A DNA stretch of 64,000 nt from Paracoccus zeaxanthinifaciens ATCC 21588 (GCF_000420145.1 NZ_ATUJ01000015.1:1-64000), one strand, 5' to 3'; shown: positions 18,514 to 28,261, counted from the stretch's first letter. Translations and numbers: made by a program. Notes: generated by a model from the letters alone, not told the origin.

Positions 18514-20868
18514 ATGGCAAAGAAAATGCTCATCGACGCCACCCATGCCGAGGAAACTCGGGTGGTCGTGGTCGACGGAACCAAGGTCGAGGAATTCGAT
18601 TTCGAGACCCTGAACAAGCGTCAGCTTTCGGGGAACATCTATCTGGCGAAGGTCACGCGGGTCGAACCCTCGTTGCAGGCCGCCTTCGTGGATTACGGCG
18701 GGAACCGCCACGGCTTCCTGGCCTTCGCGGAAATCCATCCCGACTATTACCAGATCCCCGCGGCCGATCGCGACGCCCTCATCGCCGAGGAGAGCGCCGA
18801 GGCCGATCAGGACGATCACGAGCCCAAGGCCGCCCGCGCCGACACCGCCGAGGGTGACGAGCCCACGAGCGACGACGACGGCATCGAATCCGTCGCCGAG
18901 GAGGACGTGACCGAAGAGGTCCGCGCCCCCCGCAAGCCGCGTGCGCGCCGCTACAAGATCCAGGAAGTGATCAAGGTCCGCCAGATCATGCTGGTGCAGG
19001 TCGTCAAGGAGGAACGCGGCAACAAGGGCGCGGCGCTGACCACCTATCTGTCGCTGCCGGGCCGCTATTGCGTCCTGATGCCCAATACCGCGCGCGGTGG
19101 CGGGATCAGCCGCAAGATCACCAATGCCGCCGACCGCAAGAAGCTGAAGGACATCGCGGGCGAACTGGACGTGCCGCAGGGCGCGGGCCTGATCATCCGC
19201 ACCGCCGGCAGCCAGCGCACCCGGACCGAGATCAAGCGCGACTACGAATACCTGCTGCGCCTGTGGGAACAGATCCGCGACCTGACTTTCCAGTCGGTCG
19301 CGCCCGCCGCCATCTACGAGGAAGGCGACCTGATCAAGCGGACCATCCGCGACCTGTATTCCAAGGAGATCGACGAGGTTCTGGTCGAGGGCGAGCGCGG
19401 TTACCGCGTCGCCAAGGACTTCATGAAGATGATCATGCCGACCCATGCGGGCAGCGTGAAGCATTACCACGACCAGATGCCGCTGTTCGCCCGCTACCAG
19501 GTCGAAAGCTATCTGGGCGGGATGTTCAACCCGGTCGTGCAGCTGAAGTCGGGCGGCTACATCGTCATCGGCGTGACCGAGGCGCTGGTCGCCATCGACG
19601 TCAACTCGGGGCGTGCCACCAAGGAAGGCTCGATCGAGGATACGGCGACCAAGACCAATCTCGAGGCCGCCGACGAGATCGCGCGCCAGCTGCGCCTGCG
19701 CGACCTTGCGGGCCTGATCGTCATCGACTTCATCGACATGGACGAGCGCAAGAACAACGCCGCCGTCGAGAAGCGCATGAAGGATCGTCTGAAATCCGAC
19801 CGTGCGCGCATCCAGGTCGGCCGCATCTCGGGCTTCGGCCTGATGGAGATGTCGCGCCAGCGCCTGCGTCCGGGGATGCTGGAATCGACCACGCAGCCCT
19901 GCCAGCACTGCCACGGCACCGGCCTGATCCGCAGCGATGACAGCCTGGCGCTGACCATCCTGCGCGCGATCGAGGAAGAGGGCACGCGCAAGCGCTCGCG
20001 CGAGGTTCTGGTCAAGGCGCCCATCGCCGTCGTGAACTTCCTCATGAACCAGAAGCGCGAACATATCGCCGGGATCGAGACGCGCTATGGCATGGCCGTG
20101 CGGGTCGAGGCCGATCCGTCGCTGATCTCGCCCGATTTCGCGATCGAGAAGTTCAAGACCGCGACCCGCCAGGTCGCCGAGGCCGCGCATGCCCCCCTGG
20201 GCGTCAGCGCGGACCTGATGGCCAGCATCGTCGTCGAGGAAGAGGACGACGAGGTTGTCGCCGTCGAGGTCGAGGAGGATGCGAGCACCGACGAAGCGAC
20301 CGCCGAGGAGGCCCGTTCGGACGCGCCCCAGCCCGAGGCCGACGAGGATGGCGAGGGCCGTTCGCGCAAGCGTCGCCGCCGTCGCCGCCGCCGTGGCAAT
20401 GGTGACCGCGCCGAGGGCGATCAGGCCGAACAGCAGGCCGAGACCGCTCAGGAAGCACCCGAGGCTTCGGAGGAGGAAAACGACGGCGAGGCCCGTTCGG
20501 AGGTCGAGGGCAGCGGCTCCGGTCGCAGCCGCTCGCGCAGCCGGTCGCGCAGCCGCAGCCGCCGCAGCACCGATGATGCGCTGCCCGAGGTGGTCGATGC
20601 CGGAGGCGAGGAGCTGCGCGCCGATGCGCTGCCCGACGCCGCCGCGGCACCGGTCGAGACGCCTGCCGAAGAGCCCGTCGCCGAAGCCCAAGAGGCAGCC
20701 GTGACCGAGACGGCGCCCGTCGCCGAAGCGCCCGTCGCAGAAGCGGTCGCCGCCGAGGCGCTGCCCGAGGCCGTCACCGCCCCGCAGGCGGTCGCACCCG
20801 AGGCTGCGAACCAGCCCGAGCCCGCGACCGAGAAGCGCACCAAGCGCCGCGGCTGGTGGGCCCGCTGA
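18514..20868 (+). CDS. rne: Ribonuclease E
   Basis: RNase E is the main endonuclease of mRNA decay and rRNA/tRNA processing, and the scaffold of the degradosome. The 784-aa protein has an S1 RNA-binding domain at about 36-160, split by an acidic insert (about 90-145, rich in Glu/Asp) as in alphaproteobacterial homologs. The DNase I-like catalytic domain follows with VAIDVNSGRATKEGS and IDFIDMDERKN (Asp residues that bind Mg2+). The zinc-link CQHC is near 462-465. The C-terminal ~200 residues are disordered, alternating acidic and Arg-rich, with an RS-dipeptide run near 670-690. The start codon has only a weak Shine-Dalgarno sequence. A strong terminator follows. Confidence 0.95.
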   Translation: MAKKMLIDATHAEETRVVVVDGTKVEEFDFETLNKRQLSGNIYLAKVTRVEPSLQAAFVDYGGNRHGFLAFAEIHPDYYQIPAADRDALIAEESAEADQDDHEPKAARADTAEGDEPTSDDDGIESVAEEDVTEEVRAPRKPRARRYKIQEVIKVRQIMLVQVVKEERGNKGAALTTYLSLPGRYCVLMPNTARGGGISRKITNAADRKKLKDIAGELDVPQGAGLIIRTAGSQRTRTEIKRDYEYLLRLWEQIRDLTFQSVAPAAIYEEGDLIKRTIRDLYSKEIDEVLVEGERGYRVAKDFMKMIMPTHAGSVKHYHDQMPLFARYQVESYLGGMFNPVVQLKSGGYIVIGVTEALVAIDVNSGRATKEGSIEDTATKTNLEAADEIARQLRLRDLAGLIVIDFIDMDERKNNAAVEKRMKDRLKSDRARIQVGRISGFGLMEMSRQRLRPGMLESTTQPCQHCHGTGLIRSDDSLALTILRAIEEEGTRKRSREVLVKAPIAVVNFLMNQKREHIAGIETRYGMAVRVEADPSLISPDFAIEKFKTATRQVAEAAHAPLGVSADLMASIVVEEEDDEVVAVEVEEDASTDEATAEEARSDAPQPEADEDGEGRSRKRRRRRRRRGNGDRAEGDQAEQQAETAQEAPEASEEENDGEARSEVEGSGSGRSRSRSRSRSRSRRSTDDALPEVVDAGGEELRADALPDAAAAPVETPAEEPVAEAQEAAVTETAPVAEAPVAEAVAAEALPEAVTAPQAVAPEAANQPEPATEKRTKRRGWWAR

Positions 20869-20895
20869 TCCAGCACGCCAAAACGACCAATCATG

Positions 20896-20924
20896 GGGGC
20901 GCAGGGAAACCTGCGCCCCTTTTT
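20896..20924 (+). terminator. Terminator of rne
   Basis: GGGGCGCAGG (20896-20905) pairs perfectly with CCTGCGCCCC (20910-20919) over a GAAA tetraloop, followed by TTTTT. Confidence 0.95.
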
Positions 20925-20964
20925 CGTGACAGCCGCCCCCGCGACCCACGAAGGCGTGACAGCC
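20925..20964 (+). repeat. Direct repeat CGTGACAGCC spaced 30 bases apart upstream of ccdA
   Basis: Perfect copies lie at 20925-20934 and 20955-20964, three helical turns apart, in the 80-bp gap before ccdA. A nine-base version (CGTGACAGC) recurs at 17984-17992. An activator site is possible; chance is also possible. Confidence 0.25.
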
Positions 20965-21005
20965 TGGCGGCTATCTTTCCACGGTGGGCTGGCTAAGTTG
21001 CTGGC

Positions 21006-21749
21006 ATGTTTGGAATCGAGCTCGCCACCGCCGCCTTTCTTCCCGCCGCCTTCGTCGCGCTTCTGGCGGGCGTGCTGTCCTTCCTGTCGCCCTGCGTGCT
21101 GCCCATCGTGCCGCCCTATCTGGCCTATATGACCGGGGTGGGCGTGAACGGCCTTCGGGCGCGCGAACGCAGTGCCGTCCTGCCGGCGCTGTTCTTCGTG
21201 CTGGGCCTGTCGACGGTCTTCCTGATCATGGGCTTCGCGGCATCGGCCTTCGGGCGGGCCTTCTTGGCATATCAGGACTGGCTGGCGCGGGCGGCGGGCG
21301 TCATGGTCATCGTGATGGGCCTGCATTTCCTGCACGTGATCCGCATCCCGATCCTGGACCAGGAGGCGCGGATGCAGACCGGGTCGGGGCAGGGCGGGGC
21401 GCTTGGGGCCTATGTGCTGGGCCTTGCCTTCGCCTTCGGCTGGACGCCCTGCATCGGGCCGCAACTGGGCATGATCCTGTCGCTTGCGGCCTCGGGGGGC
21501 GAGCTGTCGCGCGGCACAGCACTTCTGGCGGTCTATGCGCTTGGGCTGGGGATCCCGTTCCTGCTGGCCGCGATCTTCATCAACCGCGCGATTGGGGTAA
21601 TGAATCGCATCAAGCCCTGGTTGAAGACGATCGAGCGGGTCATGGGCGCGCTGCTGATCGTGGTCGGCGTCATGCTGCTGACGGGGGCCTTGTCGGCAAT
21701 CAGCTTCTGGCTGCTGGAGACCTTCCCAGGCCTTGCGATGCTGGGCTGA
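21006..21749 (+). CDS. ccdA: Cytochrome c biogenesis protein CcdA
   Basis: CcdA moves reducing equivalents from cytoplasmic thioredoxin across the inner membrane to periplasmic acceptors such as CcmG. The 247-aa protein has six membrane segments in two homologous halves. The redox-active cysteines are in LSPCVLP (first half) and GWTPCIGPQLG (second half), each followed by proline as in the family. There is no clear Shine-Dalgarno sequence before the ATG. It lies between rne and ftsW, about 12 kb from the ccm genes it serves. Confidence 0.93.
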   Translation: MFGIELATAAFLPAAFVALLAGVLSFLSPCVLPIVPPYLAYMTGVGVNGLRARERSAVLPALFFVLGLSTVFLIMGFAASAFGRAFLAYQDWLARAAGVMVIVMGLHFLHVIRIPILDQEARMQTGSGQGGALGAYVLGLAFAFGWTPCIGPQLGMILSLAASGGELSRGTALLAVYALGLGIPFLLAAIFINRAIGVMNRIKPWLKTIERVMGALLIVVGVMLLTGALSAISFWLLETFPGLAMLG

Positions 21750-21884
21750 TCGCGCTGCCGCGAAAAAATTCGTCGCATTGTTCATTTTTTCATTCGACTG
21801 TAGCGGCGGAGGCACAATCGCGCTATCATCCGCGTCAGACCCGGACCAACCGGGCAGGACAGAGGCAGTGACGGCGGTATTCCC

Positions 21885-23048
21885 ATGACCGAGATGGTCT
21901 TTGGCGCCACGCCCGCACGGGCGGGCGATCCCATTCTTCCACGCTGGTGGCGGACGCTCGACAAATGGGCGCTGGCCTGCGTGATCGGGCTGTTCGCGAT
22001 CGGGCTGCTTCTGGGACTTGCGGCGTCGGTGCCGCTGGCCGAGAAGAACAACCTTCCGCGCTTCTACTATGTCCAGCGGCAGATGGTCTTCGGCGGGCTG
22101 GGACTGGTCGTGATGCTGGTCGTCTCGATGCTGTCGCCGCGCCAGATCCGGCGGATCGGCGTGCTGGGCTTCGCGGTGTCCTTCCTGCTGATCGTGGCGC
22201 TGCCCTTCATCGGGACCGATTTCGGCAAGGGCGCGACGCGCTGGCTGTCGCTTGGTTTCGTGTCGCTGCAGCCATCGGAATTCCTGAAGCCCGGCTTCGT
22301 TGCGCTCTGCGCCTGGTTCATGGCCGCCAGCCAGGAGGTGGGCGGCCCGCCGGGCAAGCTGATCAGCTTTGGGGCGCTGGTGACGGTCGTTCTGTTCCTC
22401 GCGGCGCAGCCCGATTTCGGGCAGGCCTCGCTGGTGCTGTTTTCCTGGCTGGTCATGTATTTCGTGGCCGGGGCCCCCATGATCCTGCTGCTGGCCGTGG
22501 CGGGGATGGCGCTGATGGGCGGGGTCTTCGCCTATGGCGCGTCCGAACACTTTGCCCGCCGCATCAACGGCTTCCTGCAGCCCGAGGTCGATCCCCGCAC
22601 CCAGATCGGTTACGCCACCAACGCCATCCAGGAGGGCGGCTTCTTCGGCGTCGGCGTGGGCGAGGGGTCGGTGAAATGGTCGCTGCCCGATGCGCATACC
22701 GACTTCATCATCGCCGTCGCCGCCGAGGAATACGGCTTCATCATGGTGATGGCGATCATCACGCTTTATGGCCTGATCGTCAGCCGGTCGCTGCTGCGGA
22801 TGATGAAGGAACGCGATGCATTCGCGCGGATCGCGGGGACGGGGCTTGCCTGCGCCTTCGGCGTGCAGGCGCTGATCAACATGGGCGTGGCCGTGCGGCT
22901 GCTGCCCGCCAAGGGGATGACGCTTCCCTTCGTCAGCTATGGCGGTTCGTCGGTGATCGCATCCGGGATCGCCATGGGCATGCTGCTTGCGCTGACCCGC
23001 ACCCGCCCGCAGGGCGAGTTCGCCGAAATCCTCCGTCGGAGGCACTGA
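21885..23048 (+). CDS. ftsW: Cell division peptidoglycan glycosyltransferase FtsW
   Basis: FtsW is the SEDS-family polymerase that makes septal peptidoglycan from lipid II. The 387-aa inner-membrane protein has about ten membrane segments. Family motifs include [18 protein letters not shown] (about 109-126, with the conserved Lys/Arg loop), DFGQASLV (about 172) and [10 protein letters not shown] near 347. It is the first gene of the local division cluster; the murG start lies two bases past its stop. The 135-bp gap upstream, with A/T-rich tracts, probably holds the promoter. Confidence 0.95.
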   Translation: MTEMVFGATPARAGDPILPRWWRTLDKWALACVIGLFAIGLLLGLAASVPLAEKNNLPRFYYVQRQMVFGGLGLVVMLVVSMLSPRQIRRIGVLGFAVSFLLIVALPFIGTDFGKGATRWLSLGFVSLQPSEFLKPGFVALCAWFMAASQEVGGPPGKLISFGALVTVVLFLAAQPDFGQASLVLFSWLVMYFVAGAPMILLLAVAGMALMGGVFAYGASEHFARRINGFLQPEVDPRTQIGYATNAIQEGGFFGVGVGEGSVKWSLPDAHTDFIIAVAAEEYGFIMVMAIITLYGLIVSRSLLRMMKERDAFARIAGTGLACAFGVQALINMGVAVRLLPAKGMTLPFVSYGGSSVIASGIAMGMLLALTRTRPQGEFAEILRRRH

Positions 23049-23049
23049 G

Positions 23050-24135
23050 ATGACCCGAAAACTTGCACTCATCGCTGCCGGGGGGACCGGTGGCCACATG
23101 TTTCCCGCGCAGTCGCTGGCCGAACTGATGCTGGCCGAGGGCTGGCGCGTGAAGCTGTCGACCGATACGCGCGGCGCCCGCTATGCCGGGAATTTCCCCG
23201 AGGCCGTGGAGCGGCAGGTCGTGAACTCGGCCACCACCGCGCGTGGCGGCGTCGCGGGCAAGCTGTCCGCGCCGTTCCGCATCCTGTCGGGCGTGATGGC
23301 CGCGCGGCGGGCCTTCCGCGCGGACCGGCCCGAGGTGGTGGTCGGCTTCGGCGGCTATCCGACGATCCCCGCGATGTCGGCGGCGCTGACCATGGGTGTT
23401 CCGCGCATGATCCATGAACAGAACGGCATCATGGGGCGCGTGAACCGCATCTTCGCGGGGCGCGTCCAGCGGGTCGCCTGCGGCACCTGGCCCACCGACC
23501 TGCCGGGCGGGGTGCAGGGCAGCCATGTCGGCAACCCGGTCCGGGCGGCGGTGCTGGAACATTCCGCCGCGCCCTATGCCGCGCCGGGGCAGGGGGCGCT
23601 GAACCTGCTGGTGATCGGCGGCAGCCAGGGCGCGCGCGTCCTGTCGGACGTGGTGCCCGCCGCCGTGGCCGGTCTGCCCGACGATATCCGCGCGCGCCTG
23701 CGCGTCAGCCACCAGGCACGGGCCGAGGATGCGGAACGCGTCACCGCCGCCTATGCCGAGGCCGGGATCGAGGCCGAGGTCCAGCCCTTCTTCGCGGATG
23801 TTCCCGAACGCATCGCGGCGGCGCAGCTGGTCGTCAGCCGCTCGGGGGCGTCCTCGCTGGCCGATATCACGGTGATCGGGCGGCCCTCGATCCTGATCCC
23901 CTTCGCGGCGGCGGCGGGCGATCACCAGACTGCGAACGCGCAATCCCTGGCCGAGGCCGGGGCCGCCCATATCCATCCCGAATCGGTGCTTGACGCCGAG
24001 AGCCTGACGCGCGACATCCGCGCGATCCTTACCGACCCCGCGCAGGCACAGGCCATGGCCGATGCCGCGCTGTCCCTGGCCCGGCCCGATGCGGCGCGGC
24101 GCCTCTATGACCTCGTGACGGAGATTCTGCGATGA
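23050..24135 (+). CDS. murG: UDP-GlcNAc:undecaprenyl-pyrophosphoryl-MurNAc-pentapeptide GlcNAc transferase MurG
   Basis: MurG adds GlcNAc to lipid I to form lipid II on the cytoplasmic face of the membrane. The 361-aa GT-B protein shows the N-terminal loop [17 protein letters not shown] (about 8-24), [10 protein letters not shown] in domain 1, and in domain 2 [13 protein letters not shown] and [11 protein letters not shown], which bind UDP-GlcNAc. Its end overlaps the murC start by four bases (ATGA). Confidence 0.96.
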   Translation: MTRKLALIAAGGTGGHMFPAQSLAELMLAEGWRVKLSTDTRGARYAGNFPEAVERQVVNSATTARGGVAGKLSAPFRILSGVMAARRAFRADRPEVVVGFGGYPTIPAMSAALTMGVPRMIHEQNGIMGRVNRIFAGRVQRVACGTWPTDLPGGVQGSHVGNPVRAAVLEHSAAPYAAPGQGALNLLVIGGSQGARVLSDVVPAAVAGLPDDIRARLRVSHQARAEDAERVTAAYAEAGIEAEVQPFFADVPERIAAAQLVVSRSGASSLADITVIGRPSILIPFAAAAGDHQTANAQSLAEAGAAHIHPESVLDAESLTRDIRAILTDPAQAQAMADAALSLARPDAARRLYDLVTEILR

Positions 24136-25553
24136 ACGCGGCGACAAAACTGCCCGGAGAACTGGGCCCGATCCATTTCGTGGGCATTGGCGGCATCGGC
24201 ATGTCGGGCATCGCCGAAGTGCTGCTGACCCTGGGCTATCGCGTGCAGGGCAGCGACCTGAAGCGGTCGAAGATCACCGACCGGCTGGAAACGCTTGGCG
24301 CGACCGTGTTCGAGGGCCAGCGCGCCGAGAATGTCGAGGGCGCGGGCGTCGTCGTCATCTCGACCGCGATCAAGAAGGGCAACCCCGAGCTGGAAGAGGC
24401 CCGCCGCCGCGGCCTGCCCATCGTCCGCCGCGCCGAGATGCTGGCCGAGCTGATGCGCATGAAGTCGAACATCGCCATCGCGGGCACCCACGGCAAGACG
24501 ACGACCACGACGATGGTCGCCACGCTGCTGGATGCGGGCGGCGTCGATCCGACGGTCATCAACGGCGGCGTGATCCACGCCTATGGCTCGAACGCGCGCG
24601 CCGGGGCCGGCGAATGGATGGTGGTCGAGGCCGACGAGAGCGACGGCAGCTTCAACCGCCTGCCCGCCGACATCGCCATCGTCACCAATATCGACCCCGA
24701 GCACATGGAGCATTGGGGCAGCTTCGACGCGCTGCGGCAGGGCTTTTACAATTTCGCATCGGGCATTCCCTTCTATGGCCTGGCGGTCTGCTGCACCGAC
24801 CACCCCGAGGTGCAGGCCCTGGTCGGACGCCTGACCGACCGCCGCGTCGTCACCTTCGGCTTCAACGCGCAGGCCGATGTGCGCGCGCTGAACCTGACCT
24901 ATGAGAACGGCATCGCGCATTTCGACATCGCGCTGCAGGGCGAGGCGACGGGCGACGACATCCCCCTGATCGAGGGGTGCACGCTGCCCATGCCGGGCGA
25001 TCACAACGTGTCGAACTGCCTGGCCGCCGTCGCCGTTGCGCGTCACCTGGGCATCAAGAAATCCGAGATCCGCGAGGCGCTGGCCAAGTTCGGCGGCGTC
25101 GGTCGCCGCTTCACCCGCGTGGGCGAGGTCGATGGCGTGACCATCATCGACGATTACGGCCACCACCCGGTCGAGATCGCCGCCGTGCTGAAGGCCGCCC
25201 GCCAGGCGACCAAGGGCCGCGTCATCGCCGTCCACCAGCCGCACCGCTTCTCGCGGTTGTCCAGCCTGTTCGACGATTTCTGCACCTGCTTCAACGAGGC
25301 CGATGTCGTGGCGATCGGTGACGTCTATGCCGCGGGCGAGGATCCGATCCCCGGCGCGGGTCGCGACGACCTGGTGGCCGGGCTGATCGCGCATGGCCAC
25401 CGCCACGCACGCGCCGTCATGGACGAGGACGACCTGGAGCGCCTTGTCCGAGAGCAGGCCCGTCCGGGCGACATGGTGGTCTGCCTGGGCGCGGGCACCA
25501 TCTCGGCCTGGGCGAACGCGCTTCCGGCGCGATTGCAGGGCAAGGCCGCGTGA
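24132..25553 (+). CDS. murC: UDP-N-acetylmuramate--L-alanine ligase
   Basis: MurC adds the first amino acid, L-alanine, to UDP-MurNAc with ATP. The 473-aa three-domain Mur ligase has the N-terminal Rossmann motif [14 protein letters not shown] (about 18-31), the ATP loop [11 protein letters not shown] (118-128), [10 protein letters not shown], and the C-terminal [10 protein letters not shown]. It overlaps murG upstream (ATGA) and the DUF2484 gene downstream (GTGA), so all are translationally coupled. Confidence 0.97.
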   Translation: MNAATKLPGELGPIHFVGIGGIGMSGIAEVLLTLGYRVQGSDLKRSKITDRLETLGATVFEGQRAENVEGAGVVVISTAIKKGNPELEEARRRGLPIVRRAEMLAELMRMKSNIAIAGTHGKTTTTTMVATLLDAGGVDPTVINGGVIHAYGSNARAGAGEWMVVEADESDGSFNRLPADIAIVTNIDPEHMEHWGSFDALRQGFYNFASGIPFYGLAVCCTDHPEVQALVGRLTDRRVVTFGFNAQADVRALNLTYENGIAHFDIALQGEATGDDIPLIEGCTLPMPGDHNVSNCLAAVAVARHLGIKKSEIREALAKFGGVGRRFTRVGEVDGVTIIDDYGHHPVEIAAVLKAARQATKGRVIAVHQPHRFSRLSSLFDDFCTCFNEADVVAIGDVYAAGEDPIPGAGRDDLVAGLIAHGHRHARAVMDEDDLERLVREQARPGDMVVCLGAGTISAWANALPARLQGKAA

Positions 25554-25828
25554 CGCTGGCGCAGCATCTCTCGGCGCCGGGCCTGGCGCTGGTCGCATCG
25601 GCGGCGTTCCTGCTGGTCGCGGCCCTGCGCCCCTGGACCGAGGGGCGGCTGCGCCGCTGCCTGTCCTGGATGGTCGTGCTGGGCGGCGTTCCGACATTGG
25701 GCTGGCTGACGCTGCTGTGGGGGCCGGGCTTCGGCGTGGCGGGCTTTGCGCTTGGGGCGCTGGCGTTCTGCGCGCATCCGCGTTCGGGCGGCCATCCTCC
25801 CGCGATGCCGCCGGGTGCCGGACAGTGA
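25550..25828 (+). CDS. DUF2484 family small membrane protein
   Basis: The 92-aa product starts at a GTG overlapping the murC stop. Two to three hydrophobic segments are visible (about 10-27, 40-58 and 58-72), with [20 protein letters not shown] between the first two. I recognise it as DUF2484, a family seen in this position in Rhodobacterales. The function is unknown. A role in envelope synthesis is inferred only from its coupling to murC. Confidence 0.75.
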   Translation: MTLAQHLSAPGLALVASAAFLLVAALRPWTEGRLRRCLSWMVVLGGVPTLGWLTLLWGPGFGVAGFALGALAFCAHPRSGGHPPAMPPGAGQ

Positions 25829-26181
25829 CGATCGAGACCCCCTGGATCATCGCGGCCTGCTGCCTTGCGGGCGCGGGCTTCATCGCCTGGGGTGCCGCGC
25901 GGTTGCGCCTGATCTGGCCGCTGCTGGTCCTGTCGCTGCTGTTGGCGGCCATCGCCCTGCAACTGCGCCTTGCCGCGCAGGGGCGCGACGGCTTTCACGA
26001 CCTGGCCGCGATGACGGCGCAGGCATTCACCGTCCTGCCCGCCCTTCTGGGTGTCGCCACGGGGCTGGGCATCGCCTTCGCGCGGCGCCACCGGCTGCGC
26101 TGGCGCAACGCGGCGGGCGGTCTGACCGTGCTGGCGCTGCTGACCGCCGGTGTTGCCGCCGGGACCACCTTTCTTCTGTAA
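25825..26181 (+). CDS. Hypothetical small integral membrane protein in the mur cluster
   Basis: The 118-aa frame opens at a GTG overlapping the DUF2484 stop (GTGA). It has four hydrophobic stretches: about 6-23, 28-46, 66-83 and 95-113. A short polar loop (AAQGRDGFHDL) separates the second and third, and a basic loop (RRHRLRWRN) the third and fourth. I do not recognise the family. The coupled start and uniform codon use argue it is real. A longer frame reaching back to 25393 only reads through murC and DUF2484 in another phase. Confidence 0.6.
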   Translation: MTIETPWIIAACCLAGAGFIAWGAARLRLIWPLLVLSLLLAAIALQLRLAAQGRDGFHDLAAMTAQAFTVLPALLGVATGLGIAFARRHRLRWRNAAGGLTVLALLTAGVAAGTTFLL

Positions 26182-26194
26182 CCGGGGCCTGCGG

Positions 26195-26223
26195 TTGACG
26201 CCTGCGCCCCCCGTGACTACCAG
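26195..26223 (+). promoter_or_regulatory. Candidate murB promoter (leaderless transcript)
   Basis: TTGACG (26195-26200), a 17-base spacer and TACCAG (26218-26223) place the start of transcription at about the A of the murB ATG (26230). No Shine-Dalgarno sequence is present before murB, which fits a leaderless mRNA. Confidence 0.5.
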
Positions 26224-26229
26224 ATCCGC

Positions 26230-27165
26230 ATGACCGCTGACATTCCGACCCCCCGTGGCAGCCTGATTGCCAACCGCTCTCTCGACAGTCTGACCTGGCT
26301 GCGCGTGGGCGGCCCTGCCGACTGGCTGTTCCAACCCGCGGACGAGGCCGACCTGGCCGAGTTCCTGGCGGCGCTGGACCCCCAGGTTCCGGTCTTCGCG
26401 ATGGGCGTCGGCAGCAACCTGATCGTGCGCGACGGCGGTATCCGCGGCGTGGTGATCCGGCTGGGGCGCGCCTTTAACGGGGTCGAGATCGACGGCGACA
26501 TCGTGACCGCGGGCGCGGCATCGCTGGATGCGCAGGTCGCGCGGCGGGCGGCCGATGCGGGGCTGGATCTGACCTTCCTGCGCACGATCCCCGGCAGCAT
26601 CGGCGGCGCTGTGCGCATGAACGCCGGCTGCTATGGCACCTACATGGCCGACCGCCTGATCGACATCACCGCCGTGACGCGGGACGGGCAGGTCGTCACG
26701 CTGGACGCCGCGCAGCTGAGGCTGGCCTATCGCCATTCCGAACTGCCCGAGGGCTGCGTGATCACCGGCGTCCGCATGCGCGCGCCCAAGGGCGATCCCG
26801 ACGCGCTGCATGCCCGCATGGCCGAACAGCTGGAACGCCGCGATGCGACCCAGCCGACCCGGGACCGCAGCGCGGGGTCCACCTTCCGCAATCCGGCGGG
26901 CTACAGCTCGACCGGGCAGGCCGACGACACGCACGAGCTGAAGGCTTGGGCGCTGATCGATCAGGCCGGGCTGCGCGGCCACAGCTGGGGCGGCGCGCAG
27001 ATGTCGCAGAAGCATCCGAACTTCCTGATCAACACGGGCGGCGCGACCGCCGCCGATCTCGAAGCCCTGGGCGAGCTGGTCCGCCGCCGCGTCCTGGAGG
27101 AGAGCGGCCACGAGCTGCAATGGGAGGTCGTTCGCATCGGCGAACCCGGCCCAGAGGAAAGTTAA
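26230..27165 (+). CDS. murB: UDP-N-acetylenolpyruvoylglucosamine reductase
   Basis: MurB reduces the enolpyruvyl group to give UDP-MurNAc, using FAD and NADPH. The 311-aa type-II protein has the FAD-binding motifs [16 protein letters not shown] (about 58-73) and [18 protein letters not shown] (about 119-136). The catalytic serine is in [11 protein letters not shown] (about 214-224), and the C-terminal Glu region is [18 protein letters not shown]. The first half of a CtrA-type box overlaps its stop codon. Confidence 0.96.
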   Translation: MTADIPTPRGSLIANRSLDSLTWLRVGGPADWLFQPADEADLAEFLAALDPQVPVFAMGVGSNLIVRDGGIRGVVIRLGRAFNGVEIDGDIVTAGAASLDAQVARRAADAGLDLTFLRTIPGSIGGAVRMNAGCYGTYMADRLIDITAVTRDGQVVTLDAAQLRLAYRHSELPEGCVITGVRMRAPKGDPDALHARMAEQLERRDATQPTRDRSAGSTFRNPAGYSSTGQADDTHELKAWALIDQAGLRGHSWGGAQMSQKHPNFLINTGGATAADLEALGELVRRRVLEESGHELQWEVVRIGEPGPEES

Positions 27166-27202
27166 GGCCGGGTTAACCGGCGAAAGCTTGCAAACTTATA
27201 TT
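27162..27202 (+). promoter_or_regulatory. CtrA-type box overlapping the -35 of the ddl-ftsQAZ promoter
   Basis: TTAA (27162-27165), seven bases, then TTAACC (27173-27178) match the full CtrA consensus TTAA-N7-TTAAC. An 18-base spacer leads to TATATT (27197-27202), so the second half-site doubles as the -35 element, the arrangement of CtrA-activated Caulobacter promoters. The transcript would have a leader of about 115 nt containing CCCCG-ATCAAAA-CGGGG (27296-27310 region) near the ddl start. Confidence 0.6.
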
Positions 27203-27325
27203 CTGAAACGAGAAAATGCGCTTTTGTGCGCAGGGCTTTGGCTGTATTCTTTGTGATGCGCGGGGCCTGACGGTCGCGCGCCTTCTTCATGAACCCCGAT
27301 CAAAACGGGGATGAAAGGCAAATAC

Positions 27326-28261
27326 GTGACGGGCAGGTCGAGCAGGACAGCCCCCACAGTGGCCGTTCTGATGGGCGGACCCTCGGCCGAGCGCGAGGTG
27401 TCGCTGTCGTCGGGCCGCGAATGCGCGGCTGCACTGCGGGTGGCAGGATACGAAGTCATCGAGATCGCGCTTGGCGATTCGCGCGGGGACGAGCTGGTCC
27501 GCCGTCTGAACGAGGCTGCGCCCGATGTCGTCTTCAACGCGCTGCATGGCCGGTGGGGCGAGGATGGCTGCGTGCAGGGCGTCCTCGAATGGATGGGGCT
27601 GCCCTATACGCATTCGGGCGTGCTGGCCTCCGCGCTGGCGATGGACAAGACCCGCGCCAAGGCCGCCTTCCGCGCCGCCGGACTGCCGGTCGTCGAAAGC
27701 GTGATCGCCGATGCGGACGAGGTGCGCGCCCGCCACGTGATCGCGCCCCCCTATGTCGTGAAGCCGAATGACGAGGGCAGCTCGGTCGGGGTCTATATCG
27801 TGCATGACGGCGCGAACGAGCCGCCGCAGCTGTCGCCCGACATGCCCGCCCGCGTCATGGTCGAGACCTATGCCCCGGGGCGCGAGCTGACGACCACCGT
27901 GATGGGCGACCGCGCGCTGGACGTGACCGAGATCATGGTCGATGGCTGGTACGACTATGCCGCGAAATACACCGTGGGCGGGTCGCGTCACGTGGTTCCC
28001 GCCGACATTCCCGCCGATATCCGCGAGGCATGCCTTGCGATGGCCCTGCGCGCGCACGAGGCGCTTGGCTGCCGCGGGCTGTCGCGCACCGATTTCCGTT
28101 GGGACGACACGCGCGGTCTGGACGGGCTGGTCATCCTCGAGGTGAACACCCAGCCCGGCATGACGCCGACCTCGCTTGCGCCCGAACAGGCGGCGCATGC
28201 GGGGATCGACTTTCCCGCCCTGATGCGCTGGATGGTGGAGGATGCGCTGTGCCGGTCGTGA
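27326..28261 (+). CDS. ddl: D-alanine--D-alanine ligase
   Basis: Ddl makes the D-Ala-D-Ala dipeptide of the peptidoglycan stem using ATP. The 311-aa ATP-grasp protein shows [19 protein letters not shown] near the N-terminus, [13 protein letters not shown], the ATP-grasp segment [16 protein letters not shown], and the C-terminal LSRTDFRWD and [14 protein letters not shown] (Mg2+ ligands). The GTG at 27326 was chosen because AAAGG lies seven bases upstream; an ATG at 27311 would add five residues but has its G-run directly abutting. It overlaps ftsQ. Confidence 0.94.
   Translation: MTGRSSRTAPTVAVLMGGPSAEREVSLSSGRECAAALRVAGYEVIEIALGDSRGDELVRRLNEAAPDVVFNALHGRWGEDGCVQGVLEWMGLPYTHSGVLASALAMDKTRAKAAFRAAGLPVVESVIADADEVRARHVIAPPYVVKPNDEGSSVGVYIVHDGANEPPQLSPDMPARVMVETYAPGRELTTTVMGDRALDVTEIMVDGWYDYAAKYTVGGSRHVVPADIPADIREACLAMALRAHEALGCRGLSRTDFRWDDTRGLDGLVILEVNTQPGMTPTSLAPEQAAHAGIDFPALMRWMVEDALCRS

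Noticed and set aside
18058-18613. Open frames in the rne leader
   Set aside because: No ribosome site, biased composition, and overlap into rne; better explained as leader RNA.
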